This document shows positions 34,801-43,800 of a stretch of 64,000 bases of DNA, in pieces. Position 1 is the first letter of the stretch. Every line of letters begins with the position of its first letter. The DNA is taken from contig JADJTD010000001.1 of assembly GCA_016711345.1 (NCBI GenBank), positions 2,728,001 to 2,792,000 on the forward strand, in the 5' to 3' direction. The notes under the pieces were generated by a model. The model made no database searches and had not been told where the DNA came from. It was given only the letters and a program-made list of their open reading frames with translations. Made by a program: the position numbers and the translations under genes. Origin of the DNA: Chloracidobacterium sp. GTDB taxonomy: Bacteria > Acidobacteriota > Blastocatellia > Pyrinomonadales > Pyrinomonadaceae.

Positions 34801-37791
34801 ATCACTTTTGACCCGGATGTTTTCAGCACTCCGCAAATCATCACGCTGACGTCGGGCAATATCGTTTTTACCAACAGCGTCAATTCGAATGTCACGATCA
34901 CTGGCCCAGGAGCGAATCTACTAACTGTTAGCGGCGGCGGAACGAGCAAGATCTTTTCGAACCTCGAAACGGCAGTAGTTTCAATAAGCGGCATGACGCT
35001 GACAGGAGGCAACGGCGTCGGCATCAGTCCCGGAAACACCTTTGGCGGAGCGGTCTATAATCAAGGCGTTATGACGCTGACAGATATGGTCATCACAGGT
35101 AACACGGCGGCGTCAGATGGCGGCGGAGTTTACAATAGCACAAGCGACAGTATGACGATTATTGGCTGCGTTATAACTAATAATACCGCGGCTAGCCAGT
35201 CAGGCGGCGCTCACAATCATACGAGTGCGACCATGACGATAACCGATTCAACCATCAGTAATAATGTAGCTAACGCTCCTGCTGGAACGGGAGTTGGCGG
35301 AGGTGCTATCTATTCCGAAGACGGATCTACACTATCGCTTACCAACTCTACGATAAGCGGCAATCAGGCACTATCATCCGGCGGCGGTATTGTGGCTGAT
35401 TCGATAACTCTGACGGTGACCAACTCAACGATTAGCGGAAATTCGTCCGCTGGAAGGGTCGGCGGTGGAATAGCGTTCGACATTGATAGTACTGCGACCA
35501 TTACAGGCTCGACAATAAGCGGAAATACAGCAGCCACAACAGGCGGCGGCCTAAATATTGAGGCTGACACAAATAACCTGATTACGATCACAAATTCGAC
35601 GATTAGCGGCAATTCCGCACCTAACGGCGGTGGTATTTTCCGCGGAGCAGGAGCATCCTTGGCCGTTACGCTCAGTCACACGACGGTTGCTAACAACACC
35701 GCAACCACCACTGGCGGCGGCATCAGCGGCACGATGAATCTCGGCAATACGCTTGTCGGTAACAACACCGCCACAACGGGTCCCGACTATGCCGGAACTC
35801 TTAATTCAAATGACTACAATTTGATAGAAAACACCGCTGGAGCGACTGTTACCGGAACGACAACAAACAACATAACCGGACAAGATCCAAATCTTGGGAC
35901 GCTCGCCGATAATGGCGGTGTGAGATTTACTCATGCTCTTAACACCGGTAGTCCTGCGATCGACAAAGGAGCGAGCGGTGCACTAACAGCCGACCAGCGC
36001 GGGCAGACACGGTTCGTTGATAATCCAAATATCACAAACGCTACCGGCGGAAACGGCTCGGATATAGGAGCATTCGAGGTTCAGCCTTCCGTGCAATTTA
36101 GCTCGCCAACTTACGCTAACAATGAGAACAGCGGATCTGCGACGATCACGGTTGATCGCGTTGGCGGCAGCGAGGGCGTCGATACGGTCAATTACGCCAC
36201 GAGCAACGGCACTGCTACTGGCGGCGCCAGCTGTGGCGGCAGTGTTGATTACGTTAATGCATCTGGAACATTGAACTTTAACGCAGGCGTTACCAGCCAG
36301 ACATTTAATGTCACACTTTGTCCTGATTCTTTGTTTAAGAGCAGCGAAACTATAAATCTCACATTGTCGTTGCCAGTCGGAGCAACTCTTGGCACCCCAA
36401 CAGCGGCTGTGTTGACAATTCTTAACGACGACACGCCGACGCCGACAAACACTTCAACCTTTACACCGACATCAACATCCACAAATACAGCAACCGCTAC
36501 ATCGACGAACACACCGTCTGCTACAAGCACAGCAACCTTTACACCGACAAACACGGCAACAGCCACAGCGACGTCGACAAACACCGCAACGCCGACGCCG
36601 ACTGCTCCGGTAGCGATCAGCGGAACTGTAACATACGGCAATGCAATTCCGGCAGCGACGCGGTTTGTGTCGAATGTGCTGATGAGCGGAGTCGGGTCGC
36701 CGAATGTATCGACAACGACTAGTTTTCCGGGAGGGACATATTCGCTCACAGGCTTTGGAGCGGGTTCATACACCGTCACGCCTACAAAGACGGGAGCGAT
36801 AAATGGAGCGATCTCATCATTCGATGCGGCAAGAATATCGCAGCATGCAGTAGGGCCGCCTAATCCGCAGTTGACCGGCAATCAGCTGCTTGTGGCGGAC
36901 ACAAGCAATAACGGCACGATCTCTTCGTTCGATGCCGCACAGGTTGCCGGTTACTCGGTTAACAGCCCGCCGTTCGGCCAGGCCGGACAATGGAAATTCC
37001 TGCCTGTAAGCAGAACGTACGCCTCAGTGGCCAGCAGCATTGCCGGCGAGGATTACAGTGCACTGCTCATGGGCGAGGTTACAGGTAACTGGACGAACAC
37101 AAATGCAAGGACTGCAAACGGCCCTGAGCGTGAGATCGCAGTTACCGTACCAAATCTTGCGACACCGGCGGATGACGAGGTGATAGTTCCCGTAACTGTA
37201 CATGGAGCAATGAACAAAGGGATCATCTCGTATGAATTCGACCTAAGGTATGATCCGACTGTCATACAACCTCAGGCCGAACCGGTCGGTGTCGCAGGAA
37301 CTGTAAGCGGAAGGCTGTCTTTTGCGGTGAACGCCAAAGAACCGGGCCTTCTCAGAGTCGCGGTTTACGGCCCAGTACCAATTGCTGAGAACGGAGTTCT
37401 GCTGAATCTCAGATTCACGGCGGTTGGAGCACCGGGTTCGGTATCACCGCTCACGTGGGAGAGGCTTGTATTTAACGAAGGCGATCCAGGCGTAACAGCT
37501 GCCGACGGACAGGTAGAATTGTCGGCAGCATCACCAAACAGTGCTGAGATAACGGGCCGTCTGCTAGATGCGATGGGACAGGGCATTCCGAATGCCCGCG
37601 TTATCTTGACAGACTCGACTGGTCAGCGTCGCTCTACGATCTCCAACGGTTTTGGAGTTTACAGGTTTGGCGGCTTGCAGGTCGGCCAAACCTATACAGT
37701 CAGCATTGAGTCAAGACATTACGCCTTTGATCCGCTGACCGTCAGCATCACCGGTCAAATGCTAAGCCTCGATTTGATCGCAGAGAAGTAG
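31816..37791 (+). CDS. Giant secreted beta-helix / Calx-beta / dockerin-cohesin-like surface protein 1
   Basis: 1,991 residues from ATG at 31816, preceded by AAGGAG (31803-31808). In order: a signal peptide (RFILVIVITASAICAVIFTP); a LamG-like lectin domain (about 80-292, FTIEGWIKRSS and GSIDELSIYNRSL); a parallel beta-helix block (about 303-825) rich in NSTISGNS-type rungs; a Calx-beta domain (about 827-940); a Thr-rich linker; a second beta-helix block (about 966-1420); a second Calx-beta (about 1424-1537); a Thr/Pro linker (about 1538-1598); dockerin-like repeats with DAARISQH and D-T-S-N-N-G-T-I-S-S-F-D-A-A; a cohesin-like domain (about 1783-1888); and a CNA-B or carboxypeptidase-regulatory-like end. 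The C-terminal 440 residues are nearly identical to those of the protein at 40810. Probably a surface adhesin, controlled by the adjacent sigma/kinase pair (inference). Confidence 0.85.
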   Translation: MRYVNAKLIRFILVIVITASAICAVIFTPTNAHASSSFTEHFGELWAAVARTTQGAKSDSTGVAEPVSVRLRTETLGACSTAPANLVSWYQGENNAIDFINTNNGAIQGNVNYTTGNIGQTFTLGGTGNTSGVGDRVLVGNPANLQLQDFTIEGWIKRSSNTIVTNSPVAGFEGGVFFSYGAGGYGFVIEQSTSRIGLTKIGTSAVYSTATISDTNFHHVAVTKSGNQVTFFVDGVAGAPITYNITFTFGTNAAIGARGDNDARNAFFGSIDELSIYNRSLAASEIQAIVAAGSAGKCFTVNTFTVTNTNDSGAGSLRQAVLDANAATGVDAINFDTGVFSTPQTITLTSGELLINANVTITGPGANLLTVSGNNASRIFTIPETPVVSISGMTLTSGNGTGSLSTTAGGAILNQGELILNNMVITGNTATGFGGGIQTDAADRLTVANSTLSNNTSTNQGGGIQANDPQLLNITNSTFSNNTTAREGGGLFASAASGGTVTISGSTFSNNTITATNSTGGGGIAFFTATASITNSIISGNSITAGPGAGGGIRKAGTGTITISSTTIDNNSTTDGAGGIVNDATGGGGTINITNSTVSNNRANTDASANGDGGGIYGGSGTSMTISNSTISGNSVLGFAGAAGNGGGIFMDGALTLTNSTISGNSATRDCGGILDRAPGAVAVSYTTIVNNAAGNNGGGFCTLDAGSIRGVIIANNTAVAIGPDGGGSFNSLDHNLIENTTNFTFTGTTTNNITGQDPNVGPLQNNGGVTFTHALLPGSPAIDKGASGALTEDQRLQTRFVDNPNITNASGGNGADIGAFEVQPAVQFSSATYSVAENSGTATITVNRVDGSEGVDSVAYTLTNGTATGGASCGGGVDYINTPGVVTLNAGETSKTFDVTLCNDSLFKGSETVNLALSAPIGATLGTPTAAVLTILNDDTPTPTNTATSTNTATATATATGTPTTFVVTNTDDSGTGSLRQAVLNANAGVGPDFITFDPDVFSTPQIITLTSGNIVFTNSVNSNVTITGPGANLLTVSGGGTSKIFSNLETAVVSISGMTLTGGNGVGISPGNTFGGAVYNQGVMTLTDMVITGNTAASDGGGVYNSTSDSMTIIGCVITNNTAASQSGGAHNHTSATMTITDSTISNNVANAPAGTGVGGGAIYSEDGSTLSLTNSTISGNQALSSGGGIVADSITLTVTNSTISGNSSAGRVGGGIAFDIDSTATITGSTISGNTAATTGGGLNIEADTNNLITITNSTISGNSAPNGGGIFRGAGASLAVTLSHTTVANNTATTTGGGISGTMNLGNTLVGNNTATTGPDYAGTLNSNDYNLIENTAGATVTGTTTNNITGQDPNLGTLADNGGVRFTHALNTGSPAIDKGASGALTADQRGQTRFVDNPNITNATGGNGSDIGAFEVQPSVQFSSPTYANNENSGSATITVDRVGGSEGVDTVNYATSNGTATGGASCGGSVDYVNASGTLNFNAGVTSQTFNVTLCPDSLFKSSETINLTLSLPVGATLGTPTAAVLTILNDDTPTPTNTSTFTPTSTSTNTATATSTNTPSATSTATFTPTNTATATATSTNTATPTPTAPVAISGTVTYGNAIPAATRFVSNVLMSGVGSPNVSTTTSFPGGTYSLTGFGAGSYTVTPTKTGAINGAISSFDAARISQHAVGPPNPQLTGNQLLVADTSNNGTISSFDAAQVAGYSVNSPPFGQAGQWKFLPVSRTYASVASSIAGEDYSALLMGEVTGNWTNTNARTANGPEREIAVTVPNLATPADDEVIVPVTVHGAMNKGIISYEFDLRYDPTVIQPQAEPVGVAGTVSGRLSFAVNAKEPGLLRVAVYGPVPIAENGVLLNLRFTAVGAPGSVSPLTWERLVFNEGDPGVTAADGQVELSAASPNSAEITGRLLDAMGQGIPNARVILTDSTGQRRSTISNGFGVYRFGGLQVGQTYTVSIESRHYAFDPLTVSITGQMLSLDLIAEK
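36463..37781 (+). repeat. 1,319-bp perfect direct repeat, copy 1 (3' end of giant gene 1)
   Basis: Line-by-line comparison shows no difference from 45283-46601 (offset 8,820 bases, same reading frame). It covers the Thr/Pro linker, dockerin-like repeats, cohesin-like domain and terminal domain, and stops ten bases before the stop codon, where the copies read AEK versus AEQ. Confidence 0.95.
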
Positions 37792-37845
37792 GAGAATGAA
37801 ACCATGTCGAGTTCTCCATAAGATACTGTTCCTCTCGATTTTAAA

Positions 37846-37895
37846 AAAAAGAGTATGTCTGAAATTCGCTTGCGGGTTTCAGATATACTCTTTTT
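37846..37895. terminator. Bidirectional terminator between giant gene 1 and kinase 2
   Basis: AAAAAGAGTATGTCTGAAA (37846-37864) pairs with TTTCAGATATACTCTTTTT (37877-37895), 19 positions with one G-U, A and T runs on both sides. It serves the convergent ends at 37791 and 37922. Confidence 0.9.
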
Positions 37896-37921
37896 GTGAC
37901 CTCATACTGATTCTGGAATCG

Positions 37922-40042
37922 TTACCTTTGCCGGTCCAACTCAGCAAGCTTCTTATCAACCATAGCCAAAAATGGCGATACTCCCTCCTGCACGGAAGAT
38001 CCTTGTTTACAAACCTCATAGTGCTCTTCAAAATCCGCCCATTTTTCCTGCACGGCCAAAGTGTAGGCGAGTTTACACTCCGCGGCGAAAATCGCTGAGT
38101 TATCTTCTTTGTAATGGAGGCGAAAAACGGGCAGAGATTCACGCAAATATCTTTCGGCGATCTGATAGCTGTTTTCGTCCGTTGGCGGAATAACGGCATT
38201 TCGATAAGGTTCGTGATATTTTTCGTATCTTCCAGGCAGAACCAAATATGCGGTATAAGCCTCGAGCATGTATGGAAAATTGAGGTTGTTTGGATTGGTT
38301 TCGCGCATCATCTGGACCGCGTCCGCTAAAACGCGTGCCCGCTCCTGATCGTCATTTCCCAACAGGTAATAAGAGTAGAAAATGTCTTTGGCGACGAGCT
38401 CGTGCCGATTACCGTAGAATTGTTTTCTCAGTTCCAGTGCGCGTAGCGAGTGGAATTTTCGTTTTTGGCTAAAAGTTCGATCCCACTCAGCGTCGCCCTC
38501 ACGTTTTGGGATAAAAGTATAAACCTCTGCAAATTTATGATGAAGTTCTGCCTGAATGTCGGCTTGGCCCTCAAACTCCGTATCGATCTTTTCGCCCATA
38601 TCATCAAGGACATCGATCACCCTCGCTTTACCGCCAAACTTTGAACCTGCGGCGTACCATGCCGGATTTGCATACGAGATGACCTGTGCCATGAACTTGC
38701 TGATCTTTTCTGATTTTGCTTGTTCAGATCTGGCATTCTCAGCTTCATTCTCCGCAGTCCGCTGGGCCTCAACAGCGATAGCCGCCTGCGCACGTGCGGT
38801 GTTTGCCTGCCAGAGCGACACTGCAGTTCCGGCGATGATACTTGCCAAAATAAGGCTTCCGGCTGTAACAGCCAGTCTATTCCGCTTGAAAAATTTGCTC
38901 AGTCGATATGAAAGGGTCGCCGGCCTCGCGGAAACAGGTTCGCCGTCGATAAACCGCCAGATGTCTGCTGAAAACTGCTCCACGGTTGAATAGCGTTGCC
39001 GCGGCTCTTTGCTTATGGCTTTCAGGACAATGTTGTCGATGTCGCCCTTTAGTCGTAACCGATCTATCGATCTAGGCTGATTTGGGTTCCGCGCCTTGCT
39101 CGGCGGCACCGGATCTTCAGCGGTTACCTCACGCAAATTTTCGATACCGTATTTCTGCTTAAAGTCGTAAGGAAATGTTCCGGTCAACAGCTTGAACAGC
39201 ACTACACCGAGACTATAGATATCAGTTGTAGTAGTGATGCGGCGGCCGTCGAGCTGTTCCGGGCTAGCGTATTCCGGCGTCATAGCGACGAATAATGTCG
39301 CTACCTGCGCATCTTCGACAGTTCCCAGCAGCTTCGAAATGCCGAAATCGAGAAGCTTTGGATTTCCCTCTGACGTGACAAGGATATTTGACGGTTTGAG
39401 ATCGCGATGGACGATGAGATTTTGATGGGCAAAGGCGACGGCGTCGCATGCCTTATTAAAGATCTTTAGACGTTCCTTAAGCCCGAGATCATTTTCAGAA
39501 CAGTATTTATCTATCGGCAACCCATCGACATATTCCATAACGATGTACGGAATGCCGTCGTCTGTCGTACCGGTATCGAGCATCGCCGCGACATTTGGGT
39601 GAACGAGTTTTGACTGTATCTCGATCTCACGGCGAAAGGACTCACGTATCTTTCCCGCGTTGAATTCGCGTTTCAGCAGCTTTACCGCGACTTTCTGGTC
39701 AAATTTGCCGTCGCGACGCTCAGCAAGATAAACAGCACCCATGCCGCCGAGTCCCAGTTCCGAAACTATGCGGTAAGCTCCGATCTCCTGCCCAGCCATT
39801 TTGAAAGGCTCCTCAGGCTCATCGTCAAAAAAATCTTTTGAATACTCTAGAGCTGATGTTTGGAGGATCTCTTCGGCATTACCCTCAAAAGCCAACAGAG
39901 ATTCGACCTCATTTCTGATCTCGAAGCTAACAGGCTGCTTTTTCAGAAATGCATGGCGCTCTTGCGGATCGAGAGCAAGCACCTTCATCAGGAGGGCGTT
40001 GACCTTTTCCCATTCTTCAGCTTGAATCGAGCCAGTTGACAT
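37922..40042 (-). CDS. Membrane-anchored PknB-type serine/threonine kinase, copy 2
   Basis: 706 residues, paralogous along its whole length to the kinase at 28943. The N-terminal segment WEKVNALLMKVLALDPQER (11-29) matches copy 1. Kinase motifs: LGLGGMGAVY (96-105), K121 in VAVK, HRD 212-214, DFG 232-234 and SPE in the activation segment. One membrane helix follows (about 390-410), then a helical extracytoplasmic tail that is less similar to copy 1 and could set a different signal. It is 62 bases downstream of its own sigma gene, on the same strand. Cotranscription and control of the divergent giant gene at 40810 are inferred from arrangement. Confidence 0.9.
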   Translation of the reverse strand: MSTGSIQAEEWEKVNALLMKVLALDPQERHAFLKKQPVSFEIRNEVESLLAFEGNAEEILQTSALEYSKDFFDDEPEEPFKMAGQEIGAYRIVSELGLGGMGAVYLAERRDGKFDQKVAVKLLKREFNAGKIRESFRREIEIQSKLVHPNVAAMLDTGTTDDGIPYIVMEYVDGLPIDKYCSENDLGLKERLKIFNKACDAVAFAHQNLIVHRDLKPSNILVTSEGNPKLLDFGISKLLGTVEDAQVATLFVAMTPEYASPEQLDGRRITTTTDIYSLGVVLFKLLTGTFPYDFKQKYGIENLREVTAEDPVPPSKARNPNQPRSIDRLRLKGDIDNIVLKAISKEPRQRYSTVEQFSADIWRFIDGEPVSARPATLSYRLSKFFKRNRLAVTAGSLILASIIAGTAVSLWQANTARAQAAIAVEAQRTAENEAENARSEQAKSEKISKFMAQVISYANPAWYAAGSKFGGKARVIDVLDDMGEKIDTEFEGQADIQAELHHKFAEVYTFIPKREGDAEWDRTFSQKRKFHSLRALELRKQFYGNRHELVAKDIFYSYYLLGNDDQERARVLADAVQMMRETNPNNLNFPYMLEAYTAYLVLPGRYEKYHEPYRNAVIPPTDENSYQIAERYLRESLPVFRLHYKEDNSAIFAAECKLAYTLAVQEKWADFEEHYEVCKQGSSVQEGVSPFLAMVDKKLAELDRQR

Positions 40043-40104
40043 TTTTCTCCTCTAACAAGGAAGCGTAAAAAACGGAGAAATCGAGCCAAGATTTTTTTCT
40101 GAGG

Positions 40105-40674
40105 TCACTTGCGGCTAAACTCGCGGGCGAGCCATATTCTTGCAGCTTGCCATTCACGGCTTACAGTGCGTCCACTTGTTTCGAGTGCAACAGCGATCTC
40201 CTCGTTGGTCATACCGCCAAAGAAGCGCATCTCGACGATGTTAGCCTTTCGTTCGTCAAGTAGAGCAAGTCGGTCCATAACTTCATCGATCACAAGTATT
40301 GAACTGGCACGTTCTTCAAGAGGAATATCAATATCATCAGTCGATAGCCGGATCGGAGTGCTGCCTCGTTTTGCCGCAGCATGTTTACGGGCATGATCGA
40401 CCAATATCTGCCTCATCAAATGCGATGCGAACGCATAAAAATGTGAACGGTCTTTCCACGCGACCCTGTCGCACTCGTTCAATTTCAAATAAGTTTCGTG
40501 AACAAGCTCGGTCGGCTGCATCGTATGTTCCGCCCGTTCGCGCGACATCAGATACCGGGCACGACGTTTCAATTCGTCATACACAAATTTTAATAGCCGT
40601 TCTCGCGCGAACTCATCACCGCTATTCCATTCCTGCAATATATGAGTGATCTCTACAGGTTCGGCATTGCTCAT
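40105..40674 (-). CDS. ECF-type RNA polymerase sigma factor (TIGR02999-like), copy 2
   Basis: 189 residues, same length as the sigma factor at 31095 and clearly paralogous. Region 2: ARERLLKFVYDELKRRARYLM, then MQPTELVHETYLKLNE and FYAFASHLMRQILVDHAR. Region 4: GGMTNEEIAVALETSGRTV. Differences are spread across the protein, so the pair is not recent. It is divergent from giant gene 2, with a 135-base gap containing the shared promoter-like element, and is followed by kinase 2 in the same operon. Confidence 0.9.
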   Translation of the reverse strand: MSNAEPVEITHILQEWNSGDEFARERLLKFVYDELKRRARYLMSRERAEHTMQPTELVHETYLKLNECDRVAWKDRSHFYAFASHLMRQILVDHARKHAAAKRGSTPIRLSTDDIDIPLEERASSILVIDEVMDRLALLDERKANIVEMRFFGGMTNEEIAVALETSGRTVSREWQAARIWLAREFSRK

Positions 40675-40737
40675 AAAATCCCTATTTACAGTGGTTTCGA
40701 GGATGATTCTACCTCAAGTCCAACTTAATGAAAAGAT

Positions 40738-40770
40738 TTTTGGCGAACATTTGATACATTTCACGCTTAT
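40738..40770 (+). promoter_or_regulatory. Putative ECF-sigma promoter of giant surface gene 2
   Basis: TTTTGGC (40738-40744), an 18-base spacer, then ACGCTTAT (40763-40770), 39 bases before the ATG. It matches 14 of 15 element positions before giant gene 1 with identical spacing. Confidence 0.5.
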
Positions 40771-40809
40771 ATCTCAAACACCCTGATTTTTTTAAGGAGA
40801 ATCACAGTC

Positions 40810-43800
40810 ATGAAAACAATGCCGGGCCGTAATAGCCAGAATTTCCGTTTTTGCCTTTTGGGCATCACCTTTTTTGCCGTTTGCCTACTTGCGAATGTGT
40901 CAGTAAACGCACAGGCGACATTTACCGCGGCGGCGAGCGGCGACTGGACGACGCCTGCAACGTGGACGTTCACTGGTACGGATGGTGACGGAGTTCCGGA
41001 CGGTGACGACGTCGTAACGGTTCCGAATACGCGGGTCGTAACTATCACGGGCGCGCAGACGGTTCGGAATCTGACAGTTAGTGCTGGCGGAACCGTAACT
41101 GCAGGCCCGGGGGCAACATTGACATTTAGCGGAACGGGACCGTCGAGCTCGCTGACAAATTCTGGAACGGTGAACGGCACCGGTTCTCTCATCCTTCAGG
41201 GTACTTCGTCTTGTAGCATTGGCGGAACTTTTACTGCTCCTCTAACAATCGCTAACGGCACTACCTCAGTATCGAGCAGTACGATAGGCGGTTCGTTCAC
41301 CGTACAAAACGGAGCTACGGTCAATTCAACCAATCAGTCATTGGTTTTCAATGGTAATTTGACGGTGGACGCAGGCGGAACGATGACCAAATCGTCAAGC
41401 GGCATCAATTTTAACGGGGCCAATCTCGTTAACAATGGAACGATCACCGGCGGTAGTTTCAACTTCATGGGAAGTGGAGCACAAAATCTATCCGGAGCAG
41501 GAACAATTACCGCCGCCATCGTGGTTTTCAACGGGTCCGTTGCGACCCTTGCGAGCGATGCAACCTTCGGCAACGGAAATGTAACGGCGACCAGCCTTGC
41601 CCTCAATACGGGCGCTATAGTTGCCGTTGGTGGAAACACGCTTAATCTGAATGGCGTCTCTGTGACCGGGCAAGGAGCAACTAACGGGATGGGGTCCGTT
41701 CGATTTCAAGCCGTTTCATCGCTGACCAGTACAGCTAACCAAACCGCACCGGTTGTCATTGCCAGCGGCACAACGACGGCCAACGGCACCCTCGGCGGGT
41801 CGCTCACCGTTTTGAACGGCGCAACGCTTAACTCGATCAATTTAAGCCTCACCGTTAATGGTAACCTTACCGTCGACACGGGCGGCACGATGACCAAGAC
41901 ATCAAACACTGTTACCGCCAGCGGTGCAAACATCGTCAACAACGGCACGATCACAGGCGGCTCATTTACTTTCGTGGGCGGCGCATCGCAAACCTACTCG
42001 GGAACAGGAACGCTCACCGCCGGCATCACTGTTTTCGGGGGCACTACTGTTAGCTTTACAACCAACGTAACGATCGGCGATGGTGCGACACCTACATCTA
42101 TCGCGCTTAGCACGGGCGGCACGATCGCCATTGGAGCAAACACGCTGACTATCAACGGCGGAAGTTTGTCGGGTGCCGGGGCAACAAACGGTGCCGGATC
42201 GATCCGCTTTCAGGGAAGTTCCACATTGACAAGCAACTCAAATTTTACTGCCCCATTTGTGATTGAAAGCGGCACGACGACAAGCAACGGCACTATCGGC
42301 GGATCGCTCACCGTCTTAAATGGAGCAACTCTCAACTCGATCAACTTAAGCCTCGCGGTTGTCGGAAACCTTACGGTCGACTCCGGCGGCACGATGACCA
42401 AAACCTCCAACACTGTAAGCGCTAGTGGGGCAAACATCGTCAATAACGGGACAATAACCGGCGGCAGTTTTAACTTAACAGGCAGCGGAACACAGAATCT
42501 CTCGGGAACGGGGACATTTACAGTAGCCATGACGGTTTTCAACGGGTCTGTTACAACCCTTGTAAGCGACCTAAAGATTGGCGACGGCGTGGCGGCATCG
42601 TCTCTGTCGGTCAGCACCGGTGGCACGTTTGCGGTCGGCGGATTCACGTTGACACTCAATGGGGTTAGTGTTGGAGGCGCCGGCGCATACACGAGTACCG
42701 GCGCGGGGGTGATCCGCACGCAGGGTACCTCATCACTCAATGTCGGAGCTAGTTTCACAGGTTCCCTACTGATCGACAGCGGCACAACAACGGCTTCTGG
42801 AAGCACGATCGGCGGGTCACTCACCGTAAATACGGGGGCGACATTTAACTCGACGAATCAAACGATAACCGTGCTTGGCAATCTTACCGTAAACGTCGGA
42901 GGGACAATGACAAAAACCTCCGCAGCTATCAATGCCAATGGAGCCAATATTGTAAACAACGGCACTATCACAGGCGGAACCCTTGTTTTTGGACGAAGCG
43001 GGGCACAAACCCTCTCCGGCACCGGAACCACGGCTGCTGCGGCTTCGATACTAAGCGGTTCGATCGTGACGCTCGCGAGTAACCACCAACTAAATACCCT
43101 TGCCGTAAATACGGGTGGCACGTTCGCAACTTCGACATTCATGGCTTTTTTAAACGGCGCCGGAACAGCGTTAAGCGGAGCTGGAACGATTGCAAACGTC
43201 AATGTCACATACAACGGTACGGCGGCTCAGACGGTTCAAACTGTAGGTGTAAGCTACAACCAACTCGGAATCGACAACACAGCCGGGGTCACGCTGTCGG
43301 CGGCAGAATCGGTTGCGTCGCTGCTCACTCTAACAAACGGCACATTTACCAACGGAGCATTTTTGACACTGGCTGCTAATGCAACCATCGCCCGTGGAAA
43401 CGGCACGTTGGCTGCACTGCCGACCTTTTCGGGCGTAATAAACATCACCTATTTCGGCAGTAATCCGATCGCAACCGGAAACGAGATCCCTCCGTCCAAT
43501 ACCATTGGCAATCTTACGAATAACAACACACATACTGTTACTTTAAGCAACAGCCTTACGGTGAACGGCAACGCGTCGACGTCCGCGGGTTCGACCTTAA
43601 GCGGCGGCGGCGGAATTGCATTGACTTTCAATGGTACGGTTTTTTCAAATGGCGGAACCGAATCGGTTCCGACCACGACATTCAGCGGTGGAACACAATC
43701 GATTCTAGGAACCGGAGCATGGACCGGCAGCGTGTTTCAGATTACAGGTACATCGAATACATCACTCGCGAACAACATAACGTTCAGCAATGGCTCCTTC

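Noticed and set aside
33100..35700. CRISPR-like periodicity in the NSTISGN-coding region
   Set aside because: Repeats are in frame, variable in length and sequence, and code for beta-helix rungs; no invariant repeat/unique spacer pattern and no cas genes.
32643..36881. Several minus-strand frames of 60-210 codons within giant gene 1 (and similar ones within giant gene 2)
   Set aside because: They are Val/Pro/Ala-rich complements of Thr/Asn/Gly-rich coding repeats and lack start signals or domains.
41220..43030. Tandem repeats of giant gene 2 as a non-coding satellite
   Set aside because: The repeats are fully in frame and continue the beta-solenoid pattern.
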